The notes under the pieces: generated by a model | Database searches by the model: none | The model's input: the letters and a program-made list of their open reading frames with translations, nothing else | Told to the model about the DNA's origin: nothing | NCBI GenBank assembly: GCA_965242805.1 | Contig: CBDETD010000002.1 | Span: 4,402,001-4,466,000, forward strand | Direction: 5' to 3' | DNA length: 64,000 bases | Origin: JANQEU01 sp965242805 | GTDB lineage: Bacteria > Bacteroidota > Bacteroidia > Cytophagales > Cyclobacteriaceae | Program-made: the position numbers and the translations under genes | Shown here: positions 25,568 to 33,875 of the stretch, piece by piece | Layout of the letters: each line of letters opens with the position of its first letter | Position numbering within the stretch: the first letter of the stretch is position 1

Positions 25568-25711
25568 ATGGATTTAATAAAGACCGCTTTGATAATTATC
25601 CTGGTGGTCTTTCTTTTTGGCTTTCTATTTAGCTTCCTTTTTAAAGTGGGAGTGATCCTATTGATCGTCTTGGGGATACTTTATTTGTATAAGAAGGTTT
25701 TTGAAGAATAA
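25568..25711 (+). CDS. 47-aa hydrophobic membrane protein
   Basis: ATG 25568 to TAA 25709 encodes 47 residues starting MDLIKTALIIILVVF and ending YLYKKVFEE. The middle is two short hydrophobic segments, with FSFLFKVG between them. It lies 17 bp after PspA and 4 bp before the DUF4178 gene, so it is almost certainly part of the operon. No family is recognised. Small membrane partners are common for PspA systems (PspD- or PspG-like), which is a reasonable guess for its role. Confidence 0.65.
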   Translation: MDLIKTALIIILVVFLFGFLFSFLFKVGVILLIVLGILYLYKKVFEE

Positions 25712-25715
25712 CGAA

Positions 25716-26255
25716 ATGTTTAATCTATTCAAAAAGAAAAAAGAACCGGAATACGACGTTACCCATCTTACCATCAAAGATCTTGATGTTGGGTTTATCT
25801 TTGATTATGATATGAAATCCTGGGTCGTCGAGGAGAAATACGAATACGATTGGGGGGACAACAACTTCTCCTTTGAGTTCAAAGTGAATAGTGGAGACGA
25901 TGTGGCCTACCTTGGGGTAGAGGATGAAGGTGACCTTTACATTACACTATCCAAATCGATCAAGATGAGGAAGATCGACGAGGACGTGGTGGATGAGATC
26001 CTAAAAAATGAAAGACCCCAAAGAAAAATACACTACGAAGGAGAATTGTATTATCTTGATAGCGATTCTGCCGGCTATTTCAGAGATTGCGGAAAGAAAA
26101 CCGAGGATTGGGAAGAGTTGATTGCCTTTGAGTATCACAATGAGAATGAAGACAAGGTTGTGTCTATTGTCCAATGGGACGAGCACACAATCGAGGCATC
26201 TGCCGGTCTTGTTCTTGAAGAATATAAAATTTCGAACATCATACCCGGACAATGA
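25716..26255 (+). CDS. DUF4178 domain protein
   Basis: ATG 25716 (MFNLFKKKKEPEYDVTHL) is preferred over an upstream TTG at 25701, which would overlap the preceding small gene. The 179-aa soluble beta-rich protein shows the DUF4178 pattern: LTIKDLDVGFIFDYD, SWVVEEKYEYDWG, then YYLDSDSAGYFRD and a final acidic strand region. DUF4178 proteins recur beside PspA, DUF350 and polyamine aminopropyltransferase genes. E. coli YjfK holds the equivalent place in the yjf operon. Its biochemical function is unknown. Confidence 0.8.
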   Translation: MFNLFKKKKEPEYDVTHLTIKDLDVGFIFDYDMKSWVVEEKYEYDWGDNNFSFEFKVNSGDDVAYLGVEDEGDLYITLSKSIKMRKIDEDVVDEILKNERPQRKIHYEGELYYLDSDSAGYFRDCGKKTEDWEELIAFEYHNENEDKVVSIVQWDEHTIEASAGLVLEEYKISNIIPGQ

Positions 26256-27001
26256 TGAATGACATGAAATCATTACTTCGTTTTGCCAGCCTAAGCATGG
26301 TGATCCTTCTACTTACTTCTTGTGGAGGGCAGAAATTTCAAAAGAGCCCTTTGGACGAGATCGTAAGAGATCTGCCACAGGATGAAGTTTATTCCATTAT
26401 CCTTTACGATATGGATGTACAGGGGAGTTTCTTTGAGACCTATTATCACAAATACCAGGTGATACGGGACAGGGGAGATGGTGATGTCAACGATGTCGTT
26501 ACCGACTGGCATGAAGTAGGACAAAAGGAATTTGATCGTTATGTCAATGACATGGGAATGGAAATTGCCGCTCGGGATAGCACAGGAAAATTAACTAAAT
26601 CAGTGGCACCTCCGGGTTACAACAATTACGTTGGTAATCCGAAGTACGGACAGTGGCAAACGCACTCAAGTGGAGGAAGCTTCTGGGCATTTTATGGACA
26701 ATATGCCTTTATGTCAAGCCTCTTCCGTATGGGTAGTTACCCTGTTAGCAGGGGTTACTATGATGACTGGAATGGGAATTATCGAGGGACCAATCGTAGG
26801 TATTATGGACCGACAACGAGTGGAGGTGGTCGATACTATGGGACGGGAAGTGGATACAGTCGCACTCACAATCCAAGCTCAACATGGAATCGTAAGAGTT
26901 CCTCTTTCCGGAACAGGGTGGCAAGCAGGACATCTCGATCTAGTAGTCGTTCGGGTAGACGTAGTAGTTCCAGGTCCAGAGGAGGAGGATTTGGTAAATA
27001 A
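26252..27001 (+). CDS. lipoprotein with Gly/Ser/Arg-rich tail
   Basis: A 249-aa protein whose start overlaps the DUF4178 stop (ATGATG). The signal peptide ends in lipobox LTSC near residue 24. The folded part spans about 30-130 (SPLDEIVRDLPQDEVYSIIL, YYHKYQVI). From about 140 the chain is Tyr/Gly/Asn-rich, then Ser/Arg-rich, ending RSRGGGFGK. The tail composition recalls the DUF1190/YjfM group of lipoproteins, which also accompany PspA/DUF350 operons, but I cannot confirm homology. It is probably an outer-leaflet partner of the module. Confidence 0.6.
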   Translation: MMNDMKSLLRFASLSMVILLLTSCGGQKFQKSPLDEIVRDLPQDEVYSIILYDMDVQGSFFETYYHKYQVIRDRGDGDVNDVVTDWHEVGQKEFDRYVNDMGMEIAARDSTGKLTKSVAPPGYNNYVGNPKYGQWQTHSSGGSFWAFYGQYAFMSSLFRMGSYPVSRGYYDDWNGNYRGTNRRYYGPTTSGGGRYYGTGSGYSRTHNPSSTWNRKSSSFRNRVASRTSRSSSRSGRRSSSRSRGGGFGK

Positions 27002-27036
27002 TTAATTTGATTTCAATAACCTAAAAACCTAATCGA

Positions 27037-27900
27037 ATGATCAGTATCGTTGATGGCATCATTTCAACTCTAGTCTATATTCTGGCCAGTTTCGTTCTTT
27101 TTCTCATTGGAAAATATACTTATCAGTTGTTTAATCCCAGGGTGAAGGTAGGTTATGAGTTGGTTGAAAATGACAATTTGGCCTTCTCCTTTGCGCATGT
27201 TGGATATTTCATAGGTCTGCTATTAGCAATCGGAAGCGCTGTCATGGGAGAGTCATTTGGCCTTGTTGACGATCTGATCAATATTGGCATATATGGTGTA
27301 TTGTCAATCTTGTTGCTAAACTTCTCCCTGATCATCAATAATAGGATCATCTTTTCAAAATTCGATTTGAAGAAAGAGATCCTACAGGATAAAAATGTAG
27401 GATCCGGAATCATCGAAGGTGCTAATGGGATTGCTACAGGTCTGATTGTTTTAGGTGCTATACACGGAGAAGGAGCTGGTTTTGGAGGTCCTATTGTTAC
27501 TGCGATTCTTTATTGGCTACTAGGCCAGGCTTTCCTGTTTCTGACAACAATTATTTACAATTGGATCACACCATATGATATACACGAATACATCCAAAAG
27601 AATAATGTAGCTGTTGGGGTAGGGTATTCCGGTGCAATCATTGCTATAGCCAACCTGATCAGAAATGCTTTGATGCATGATTTTCAGAGCTGGATAATTA
27701 CGCTGGAAGATGTAACATTCGAAGTAGCAGTAGGATTCATTTTCCTCCCAATTGCACGATACCTCACTGATAAGATTTTACTTCCCGGCCAAAAATTGAC
27801 TGATGAAATAGTGAATCAGGAGAAACCCAACGTCGGTGCTGCAGTCGTTGAAGCCTTTGCTTATGCGGGAGGTTCAATGCTCATTGTTTGGGCTTTGTAG
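27037..27900 (+). CDS. tandem DUF350 (YjfL-like) membrane protein
   Basis: A 287-aa protein with about eight membrane segments arranged as two DUF350 repeats. The repeats are recognisable from VKVGYELVENDNLAFSFAHV in the first and YDIHEYIQKNNVAVGVGYSG in the second, each followed by small-residue-rich helices. DUF350 proteins (YjfL) are predicted channels or transporters of unknown substrate and are repeatedly found with PspA and polyamine enzymes. It lies 35 bp after the lipoprotein gene. An inverted-repeat element separates it from the downstream aminopropyltransferase gene. Confidence 0.88.
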   Translation: MISIVDGIISTLVYILASFVLFLIGKYTYQLFNPRVKVGYELVENDNLAFSFAHVGYFIGLLLAIGSAVMGESFGLVDDLINIGIYGVLSILLLNFSLIINNRIIFSKFDLKKEILQDKNVGSGIIEGANGIATGLIVLGAIHGEGAGFGGPIVTAILYWLLGQAFLFLTTIIYNWITPYDIHEYIQKNNVAVGVGYSGAIIAIANLIRNALMHDFQSWIITLEDVTFEVAVGFIFLPIARYLTDKILLPGQKLTDEIVNQEKPNVGAAVVEAFAYAGGSMLIVWAL

Positions 27901-27917
27901 GAGTACTCTTCATTCAT

Positions 27918-28048
27918 AAATACCCCAGACTGTCATATCGAGCATTAGCGAAATATCCATTCAATTTTGCTAAACTACCTTGGAATACAAGACTTCAGAA
28001 AATCATGAATAGATTCCTCCTTCGTCGAAACGACAGTCTGGGGTATTT
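27918..28048. repeat. 131-bp element with perfect 17-bp terminal inverted repeats
   Basis: AAATACCCCAGACTGTC at 27918-27934 is repeated as its exact reverse complement at 28032-28048. Just inside are TGTCATATCGAGC and CTTCGTCGAAACGACA, which resemble the dispersed TGTCATTTCGAGCG/CGTCGAAATGACA repeats common in Bacteroidota chromosomes. It has no coding capacity. It may be a MITE-like insertion or a long RNA hairpin between two genes of one operon, ending 17 bp before the TTG start of the next gene. Confidence 0.65.
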
Positions 28049-28065
28049 AGTACGTTTGTGATTGA

Positions 28066-29616
28066 TTGATCAAAGCATTGAAATACACCTCTACTTTTCT
28101 GAAAGCTGCATTGTTTGCCACAGGATTATCAGGCATCGTTTCCGAGTATACGCTTTCGACACTGGCGACCTACTTTTTAGGGGATTCGGTATTTCAATGG
28201 ACAATGATCGTTTCGATCATGTTGTTTTCGATGGGACTTGGAAGCAGGCTATCAAAGAATCTTGAAAAAAATCTGCTGGAGAAATTCGTGTGGATAGAAT
28301 TTGGACTTTCATGCATAGCTTCCAATGTTACAGTGATCGTCTATACTTTTTTCGCCCTTTACGGGGATACTACAGTGATCATCTATTCATTGAGTATCGT
28401 TGTAGGGTTGTTGATAGGAATGGAGATCCCACTTGTGGTCAGACTCAATGAGCGATTTGAGACCTTGCGAGTAAATATCTCTTCTGCTTTGGAGAACGAT
28501 TATTATGGTAGTTTGGCAGGTGGTGCATTTTTTGCTTTTCTGGGACTTCCGTATTTAGGATTGACATATACTCCTTTGGTTCTTGGTGCAGTGAATTTTC
28601 TTGTGGCTATTACATTCATCATAGTGATCTGGAATGAGGTGGATGGACAGTTGAGGAAACGGTTTGTGCTTTACGCCGGATTTGTTGTCTTGCTGCTGGC
28701 CAGTACGGGATTATTCTCGGATGAAGTGGTCAAATGGGGAGATAGCATTCGGTACAAAGATCGGGTTGTGTACAGCGAACAAACGAGATATCAGAAGATC
28801 GTCATGACCTACTCTGAGGGAGATTATTGGCTTTTTCTTAATGGAAATCAACAGCTAAGTACATATGATGAGGCTTTGTACCATGAGCCCCTCGTTCATC
28901 CTGTGATGAAATTGCACAAAAACCCAAAACGGATCCTTGTACTGGGAGGTGGGGATGGTGCAGCAGTCAGAGAGATATTGAAATATCCTGAAATTGAAGA
29001 AGTTGACCTTGTTGATATTGATCCCAGGATCACAGAGTTGGGAAAGTCGCACCCAATTCTAACATCAATTAACCAGAATGCTCTTAATAACGAGAAAGTT
29101 CGAGTGGTCAACATGGATGGGTTTAAATATCTTGAGAACATAGCCCGACCCTATGATGTGATAATTGCGGATTTTCCCGATCCCAGAACCGTCGATCTGG
29201 GCAGACTATATACCCGGGAATTTTATTGGTTGTGCTATCAGGCCCTGGATTCGAATGGTTTTTTGATCACTCAGGCTGGAAGCCCATATTACGCTCAACA
29301 GGCTTTTGAGTGTATCTCGGAGACCATGGCAATTGCCGGCTTCAAGACACTTCCACTTCACAACCAGGTTCTTACTCTCGGGGAATGGGGATGGATCCTG
29401 GGGGCAAAGAATCATGAATTGGAACTCAAGGAGAGTGTTCAGAGTATTGATCTTGATGACATCGAAACTCAATGGTTGACTAATGAAGCGTTTACTTTAT
29501 TGTCGTCATTCGGTAAAGAAGTATTTCCGAAAGACTACTCCAAAGCTGAGATAAACAGATTACATGATCCGGTCCTTTATCGATACTATCTAAAAGGTAG
29601 ATGGGATGTTTATTAG
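28066..29616 (+). CDS. membrane-fused spermidine/spermine synthase-type aminopropyltransferase
   Basis: TTG at 28066 follows an in-frame stop and gives the usual short N-terminus before TM1. About seven membrane segments occupy residues 10-220 (GLSGIVSEYTLSTLATYFLG is characteristic). The C-terminal half is a Rossmann aminopropyltransferase with the decarboxylated-AdoMet motif GGGDG at 294-298, the following acidic strand DLVDIDPRI, and the catalytic region DFPDP at 369-373. All key acidic residues look intact. It should transfer an aminopropyl group to a diamine at or near the membrane. A matching S-adenosylmethionine decarboxylase gene lies at 37027, completing the pathway within the window. 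Confidence 0.9.
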   Translation: MIKALKYTSTFLKAALFATGLSGIVSEYTLSTLATYFLGDSVFQWTMIVSIMLFSMGLGSRLSKNLEKNLLEKFVWIEFGLSCIASNVTVIVYTFFALYGDTTVIIYSLSIVVGLLIGMEIPLVVRLNERFETLRVNISSALENDYYGSLAGGAFFAFLGLPYLGLTYTPLVLGAVNFLVAITFIIVIWNEVDGQLRKRFVLYAGFVVLLLASTGLFSDEVVKWGDSIRYKDRVVYSEQTRYQKIVMTYSEGDYWLFLNGNQQLSTYDEALYHEPLVHPVMKLHKNPKRILVLGGGDGAAVREILKYPEIEEVDLVDIDPRITELGKSHPILTSINQNALNNEKVRVVNMDGFKYLENIARPYDVIIADFPDPRTVDLGRLYTREFYWLCYQALDSNGFLITQAGSPYYAQQAFECISETMAIAGFKTLPLHNQVLTLGEWGWILGAKNHELELKESVQSIDLDDIETQWLTNEAFTLLSSFGKEVFPKDYSKAEINRLHDPVLYRYYLKGRWDVY

Positions 29617-29726
29617 GAAAAGAAAATTAGTTTCGGTCCGTAGAATTTGAGTGGTTATCGAGTTTAGTTACCTTAGTCTTTCGCTTTCGTAAGCAACATA
29701 AGTAAACCGATAAGAACCCCAAACCT

Positions 29727-31763
29727 ATGAAAATCAATTTATCAATCACTTTACTGGTCATTACCTTATTCCAATTAACTGTTTTGGCACAGAAGGATCC
29801 TTCATTCGAAGAAGTTATCTCATTACGAAACCATTATAATCCAGTGATCTCCCCGGATGGCAACCATGTCGTATTTGAAGTGTCCTCTACGGATTGGAAG
29901 GAAAACAAATATGACAGGGAGCTATGGCTCTCCAAAAACGGGGCAACTCCTTTTCAATTGACCAATAACCCTAAAAGTAGCAGTAGAAATCCAAAATGGT
30001 CACCCGACGGAAAGTGGATAGCATTCATATCAAATCGCAATGAAAAGAATCAAATTCACGTGATCAGACTTGATGGAGGAGAAGCAATGCAGGTGACTGA
30101 CTCCGAAGTGGGAATATCCAATTTTGAGTGGGCTCCCGGAGGACGGCAAATTGCCTTTACACAATCCCGTGACAAGAGCAAACAGGAAAAGGACCGGAAA
30201 GAGAAATATGGAGCTTTTGCCGAGGATGATGCCGAATATAGCTTAACGGAGCTTTGGGTGATCGATTTCGTCCCGTCCCGTCTCAACCTATCACTTCTAC
30301 CAGCACAAATGGAAGACTCTGTTTTAAAAGAGGAAATGAAACCAAGAATGATGTTGGATAGTGTCGATTTCAATATCAATGATTTTGAGTGGTCTCCCGA
30401 CGGTAAGAAGATAGTCATCGAACATCAACCGGATCCTTTGATAAATACATTTTTCAAAGCGGATATATCCATTTTGGATGTCGCTACGAAAATCAACAAT
30501 CCTCTTGTTTCCAACCCTAGTTATGACGGTCTGATCGGCTGGTCACCTGATGGAAGGTCGATACTTTACAGTTCAAGTCTGGATGATACCACCTCAAACT
30601 ACTACCTGAACAACAAGATCTTTAACATCAATATTGATGGAACCGGCAATCGTCAATTGGCTGGATCGTTTGATGAAGATCTCTATATATTGGATTGGAA
30701 TGATCAAGGTATTTATGGAGTAGCCTGGCAAAAAACAGACAGGTATATGGTCAGGGTTGATCCCGAAAGTGGAGAAGCGAACCTCGTATCAACCCCTATG
30801 AAAAGACTCTATGGCTATTCTATCTCTGACGATGGAAAACAGATAGCTTTCAATGGAGTCGGTGACAATGAACTCACAGAGGTTTACAAAAGCGATATCA
30901 GATTTAAATCTCCAAAGAAACTGACGAATTCGACGGATCAAATCAAGGATTGGGCCTACGCCCAAAGTGAGGTAATTCAGTGGGAAAGTGAAGACGGTGC
31001 AATCATTGAAGGTGTACTTCATAAACCTTTCGACTATGATCCGAATGTCAAATATCCATTGTTGGTAATTATTCATGGAGGTCCCACGGGTATCTCTACT
31101 CCACATCCGGCTGCGTCCTACGTCTATCCTATACTTCAGTGGCTTAATAAAGGAGCTTTGATTCTTCGACCGAACTATCGCGGTTCGGCCGGATATGGTG
31201 AGGAATTCAGATCACTCAACGTTAAAAATCTGGGAGTAGGAGACGCATGGGATGTACTATCCGGAGTTCAGCATCTGCAGGACAAGGGATTAATTGATGG
31301 AGACAAAGTTGGGTGTATGGGTTGGAGTCAAGGTGGATATATTTCTGCATTTCTGACCACCAACTCTGATAAATTTAAAGCCATTTCTGTAGGTGCAGGA
31401 ATATCAAACTGGATGACTTATTATGTGAATACTGACATTCATCCTTTTACCCGGCAGTATTTGAAAGGTACCCCTTGGTCTGATAAAGATATATATGAGA
31501 AAACTTCTCCCATGACTAACATCAATAATGCTTCAACTCCCACACTTATACAGCATGGGGAATTCGATCGAAGAGTACCTACCGCCAATGCTTATGAGCT
31601 GGTGCAGGGATTAAGAGATGTAGGTGTGGAATCCAAATTAATCATCTACAAGGGATTTGGGCATGGTATCAACAAGCCCAAGGAACGGCTCGCGGCCATG
31701 TGGCACAATTGGCAATGGTTTGCCAAATACATCTGGGATGAAGAAGTGGAAATGCCGGAATGA
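29727..31763 (+). CDS. S9 family prolyl oligopeptidase/acylaminoacyl peptidase
   Basis: A 678-aa secreted serine peptidase. The signal peptide ends near VLAQ. A WD40-like/TolB-type beta-propeller follows (repeated SPDGKWIAF, SPDGKKIVI, SPDGRSILY). The alpha/beta-hydrolase domain starts near residue 430 with oxyanion segment IHGGPTG. The triad is Ser534 in GWSQGG, Asp614 in HGEFDRRVP, and His646 in KGFGHGINKP. It probably trims peptides in the periplasm. It lies between the two polyamine operons but shows no mechanistic link to them. A 35-bp palindrome follows 20 bp after its stop. Confidence 0.93.
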   Translation: MKINLSITLLVITLFQLTVLAQKDPSFEEVISLRNHYNPVISPDGNHVVFEVSSTDWKENKYDRELWLSKNGATPFQLTNNPKSSSRNPKWSPDGKWIAFISNRNEKNQIHVIRLDGGEAMQVTDSEVGISNFEWAPGGRQIAFTQSRDKSKQEKDRKEKYGAFAEDDAEYSLTELWVIDFVPSRLNLSLLPAQMEDSVLKEEMKPRMMLDSVDFNINDFEWSPDGKKIVIEHQPDPLINTFFKADISILDVATKINNPLVSNPSYDGLIGWSPDGRSILYSSSLDDTTSNYYLNNKIFNINIDGTGNRQLAGSFDEDLYILDWNDQGIYGVAWQKTDRYMVRVDPESGEANLVSTPMKRLYGYSISDDGKQIAFNGVGDNELTEVYKSDIRFKSPKKLTNSTDQIKDWAYAQSEVIQWESEDGAIIEGVLHKPFDYDPNVKYPLLVIIHGGPTGISTPHPAASYVYPILQWLNKGALILRPNYRGSAGYGEEFRSLNVKNLGVGDAWDVLSGVQHLQDKGLIDGDKVGCMGWSQGGYISAFLTTNSDKFKAISVGAGISNWMTYYVNTDIHPFTRQYLKGTPWSDKDIYEKTSPMTNINNASTPTLIQHGEFDRRVPTANAYELVQGLRDVGVESKLIIYKGFGHGINKPKERLAAMWHNWQWFAKYIWDEEVEMPE

Positions 31764-31783
31764 TATAGTTCTGTCAAGTCCAA

Positions 31784-31818
31784 AGCTCTGTCCGTAGATT
31801 TAATCTACGGACAGAGCT
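31784..31818. repeat. 35-bp near-perfect palindrome, likely hairpin terminator
   Basis: Two exact complementary 17-nt arms (31784-31800 and 31802-31818) around a single T. It lies 20 bp after the S9 peptidase stop. As RNA it would form a very strong stem, but no T-run follows, so it may stabilise the 3' end or bind a protein rather than terminate. Confidence 0.55.
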
Positions 31819-31862
31819 AAATCGAATAGCGAATTCAAAGCTTACGAGACGATTAAAGGAAC

Positions 31863-32363
31863 TTGAAAAAGAAAACTGAAAACAGTACCACCAGTAAAAT
31901 CTATTTTAGGTGCAGAGGAGGAATTCTCCCTGGTTTGATCATGCTTCTTCTTCTGGTATTTCTTGCCTTTCCAATATTTCAATCAGGATTTCATGTCATT
32001 CCTATGGTGATATGGATTCTGGTTTTTCTCTTCCTCATGTTTCTATGGTTTGGGACTCACTATACTATCCAAAATTCGATTCTTTTTCTTAGGATGGGTC
32101 CTTTTGTCAGTTCAACGATCCATATTCAAGAGATCCTATCAATAAACCGAATTTACAGTGGTGACAACCGTAATTCATTTTCATTGTCATTCAAAAGGTT
32201 GAAGATCAATACGGGGGATCGAGAGATCATGGTATCACCGGCGAATGAGAATGACTTTATTTCCGAGTTGAAGAAAGTGAATCCCAGGATCTTTAACGGA
32301 ATTAGGGTAGGAGAAGAAAAAAAGGAGCCGTTTTTGATAAGACTGATTCACTCTACCATGTGA
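31863..32363 (+). CDS. bPH_6-like membrane protein
   Basis: A 166-aa protein from a TTG start at 31863; no in-frame ATG lies nearby. Two hydrophobic helices (about residues 23-65) precede a soluble beta domain with TIQNSILFLRMGPFVSSTIH, then IQEILSINRIYS, LSFKRLKINTG and MVSPANENDFISEL. This is the pattern of the bacterial PH-like bPH_6 family, in which the SP..E..FI..L helix closes the domain. Function in this family is unknown. The gene ends 6 bp before the convergent amine-oxidase-like gene, so their transcripts meet here. Confidence 0.7.
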   Translation: MKKKTENSTTSKIYFRCRGGILPGLIMLLLLVFLAFPIFQSGFHVIPMVIWILVFLFLMFLWFGTHYTIQNSILFLRMGPFVSSTIHIQEILSINRIYSGDNRNSFSLSFKRLKINTGDREIMVSPANENDFISELKKVNPRIFNGIRVGEEKKEPFLIRLIHSTM

Positions 32364-32369
32364 GGATTC

Positions 32370-33875
32370 TCAGGTATTTAAGACCAGATTTGTGGCCATA
32401 AGTCCTGAATCGAGTGCTTCGAAGAGTAATGGTAACCTTCCATTATCAACACCTGCGTAGATGAGGTCAGGATCATTATCATTGGCGTCATTAAATAGAA
32501 ACCCTGGTCTGGGAATTGCCATCGCATGTCCCATCACATTTATGAAACAGGCTTGAGGTTCTATTTTCTTTCCAAGCATTTCCTCAATATAACCTTGCGC
32601 TGTGGAGGCAATTTCTTCCTTGAATTTGGGGATGGTCACCAGATATTCATGGTCGGATGGTTTCAAACAATAGTATGCTGTAAAAATCCTTTTTCCTTGT
32701 TGAGTACTTTTATCCTGGACACTACTGTCGATGAAACCCAGAAATGCCGGATCCTCTCCAAGAAATTCATTTTGCCAATAACCATATTCTACTGTAGGGT
32801 CTTCACAGATATAATTTAAAACCATCCACGGAGCCTGATCAAATTCAAACAGACCTGATTCGCTTGGGTAGACATACTTTAAAGCATGTTTCTGCCCCGC
32901 ATAAATGACATTTTTGGCTTTGACCTTTTTAATTTTTCTATTGGGAGCATCCAGAATTTTAAGGACAAAAAGATCTCTTTCTTTCTCAATTTTCCAGGCT
33001 AGGTGATTTCTATAAATCCGTTCACCTGGAATTACATTGTTGATCTTGCTTGTGAAATAATCATTACCTGATGGCGGAGAAAACAGATCCACTGATTGGA
33101 CATAATAGGGTCTGCACATGAAATAACTGATGCCTGCCAATGCTGAAACCTGATCGGATGTTCCTCCCCAATCGTCCATCATGTGATAATCTAATCTGCG
33201 TTTCATATTTGATGAGACATCCATCTTGTCAGTTAGAAAATCCAAAAACGTTAAATTGTTTAAATACTTTTCGGATTCAGAAGTCAACCGTGTGGGTAAT
33301 GGCATTTTTCCCAGAAATGGAGAAATGATATCATAGAATACTCTCTTCTCCCCACCCTCCGGAATTACATCTTGTCTGATCTTCCCGTTTTCATAGCATT
33401 GCTGTCTTCTTTCATATGGGATGACATGTTCCGTATCCACAAATGACCATAACTTCCTCCACGATTCGTGTCTGATTATATCCAGACTTTGAAGCATCTC
33501 CAGAACTTCCGGGCCAAAATATTCCGGGTATGCAAGTTCGTAGTGAGCCCCCTGACTGAATTTCATTCCCTCGAAATCCTGCGCTGCAGACGTTCCTCCA
33601 AGCCTGTCAGACAATTCAAAAAGAAGAAAGTCTTCCTGATCTCTCAACTTCCAGGCCGCTGCCATCCCTGCAAGGCCTCCCCCAACAATAACAGTTGATA
33701 TCTCCTCTGCATTTTCTTCTTTCCAATTTTGACTTTCCATCATCATATGTCCAACTGAGTAATCCGAATGAATATGGATCGGATAGGAACGGCCAAATAA
33801 TGAATGGCAACCTTGAAGCCAGAATGGAAGTGTTACAATTGCACTTGAGCCTCTTATGAAATCTCTTCTTTTCAA
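32370..33875 (-). CDS. Tat-exported FAD-dependent amine-oxidase-like oxidoreductase
   Basis: A 501-aa protein beginning MKRRDFIRGSSAIVTLPFW, a Tat signal with RRDF followed by a Cys at LQGC that could be lipidated. The FAD-binding motif is VIVGGGLAGMAAAW followed by the acidic LLFELSDRLGG. The C-terminal FAD segment is DLIYAGVDNGRLPLLFEAL. It belongs to the flavin monoamine/polyamine oxidase superfamily. It is last in the coupled - strand operon with speD, a channel and an aminopropyltransferase-like protein, and its start overlaps the previous stop by 4 bp. Oxidation of a polyamine or a polyamine-derived product outside the cytoplasm is a sensible inference. Confidence 0.8.
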   Translation of the reverse strand: MKRRDFIRGSSAIVTLPFWLQGCHSLFGRSYPIHIHSDYSVGHMMMESQNWKEENAEEISTVIVGGGLAGMAAAWKLRDQEDFLLFELSDRLGGTSAAQDFEGMKFSQGAHYELAYPEYFGPEVLEMLQSLDIIRHESWRKLWSFVDTEHVIPYERRQQCYENGKIRQDVIPEGGEKRVFYDIISPFLGKMPLPTRLTSESEKYLNNLTFLDFLTDKMDVSSNMKRRLDYHMMDDWGGTSDQVSALAGISYFMCRPYYVQSVDLFSPPSGNDYFTSKINNVIPGERIYRNHLAWKIEKERDLFVLKILDAPNRKIKKVKAKNVIYAGQKHALKYVYPSESGLFEFDQAPWMVLNYICEDPTVEYGYWQNEFLGEDPAFLGFIDSSVQDKSTQQGKRIFTAYYCLKPSDHEYLVTIPKFKEEIASTAQGYIEEMLGKKIEPQACFINVMGHAMAIPRPGFLFNDANDNDPDLIYAGVDNGRLPLLFEALDSGLMATNLVLNT

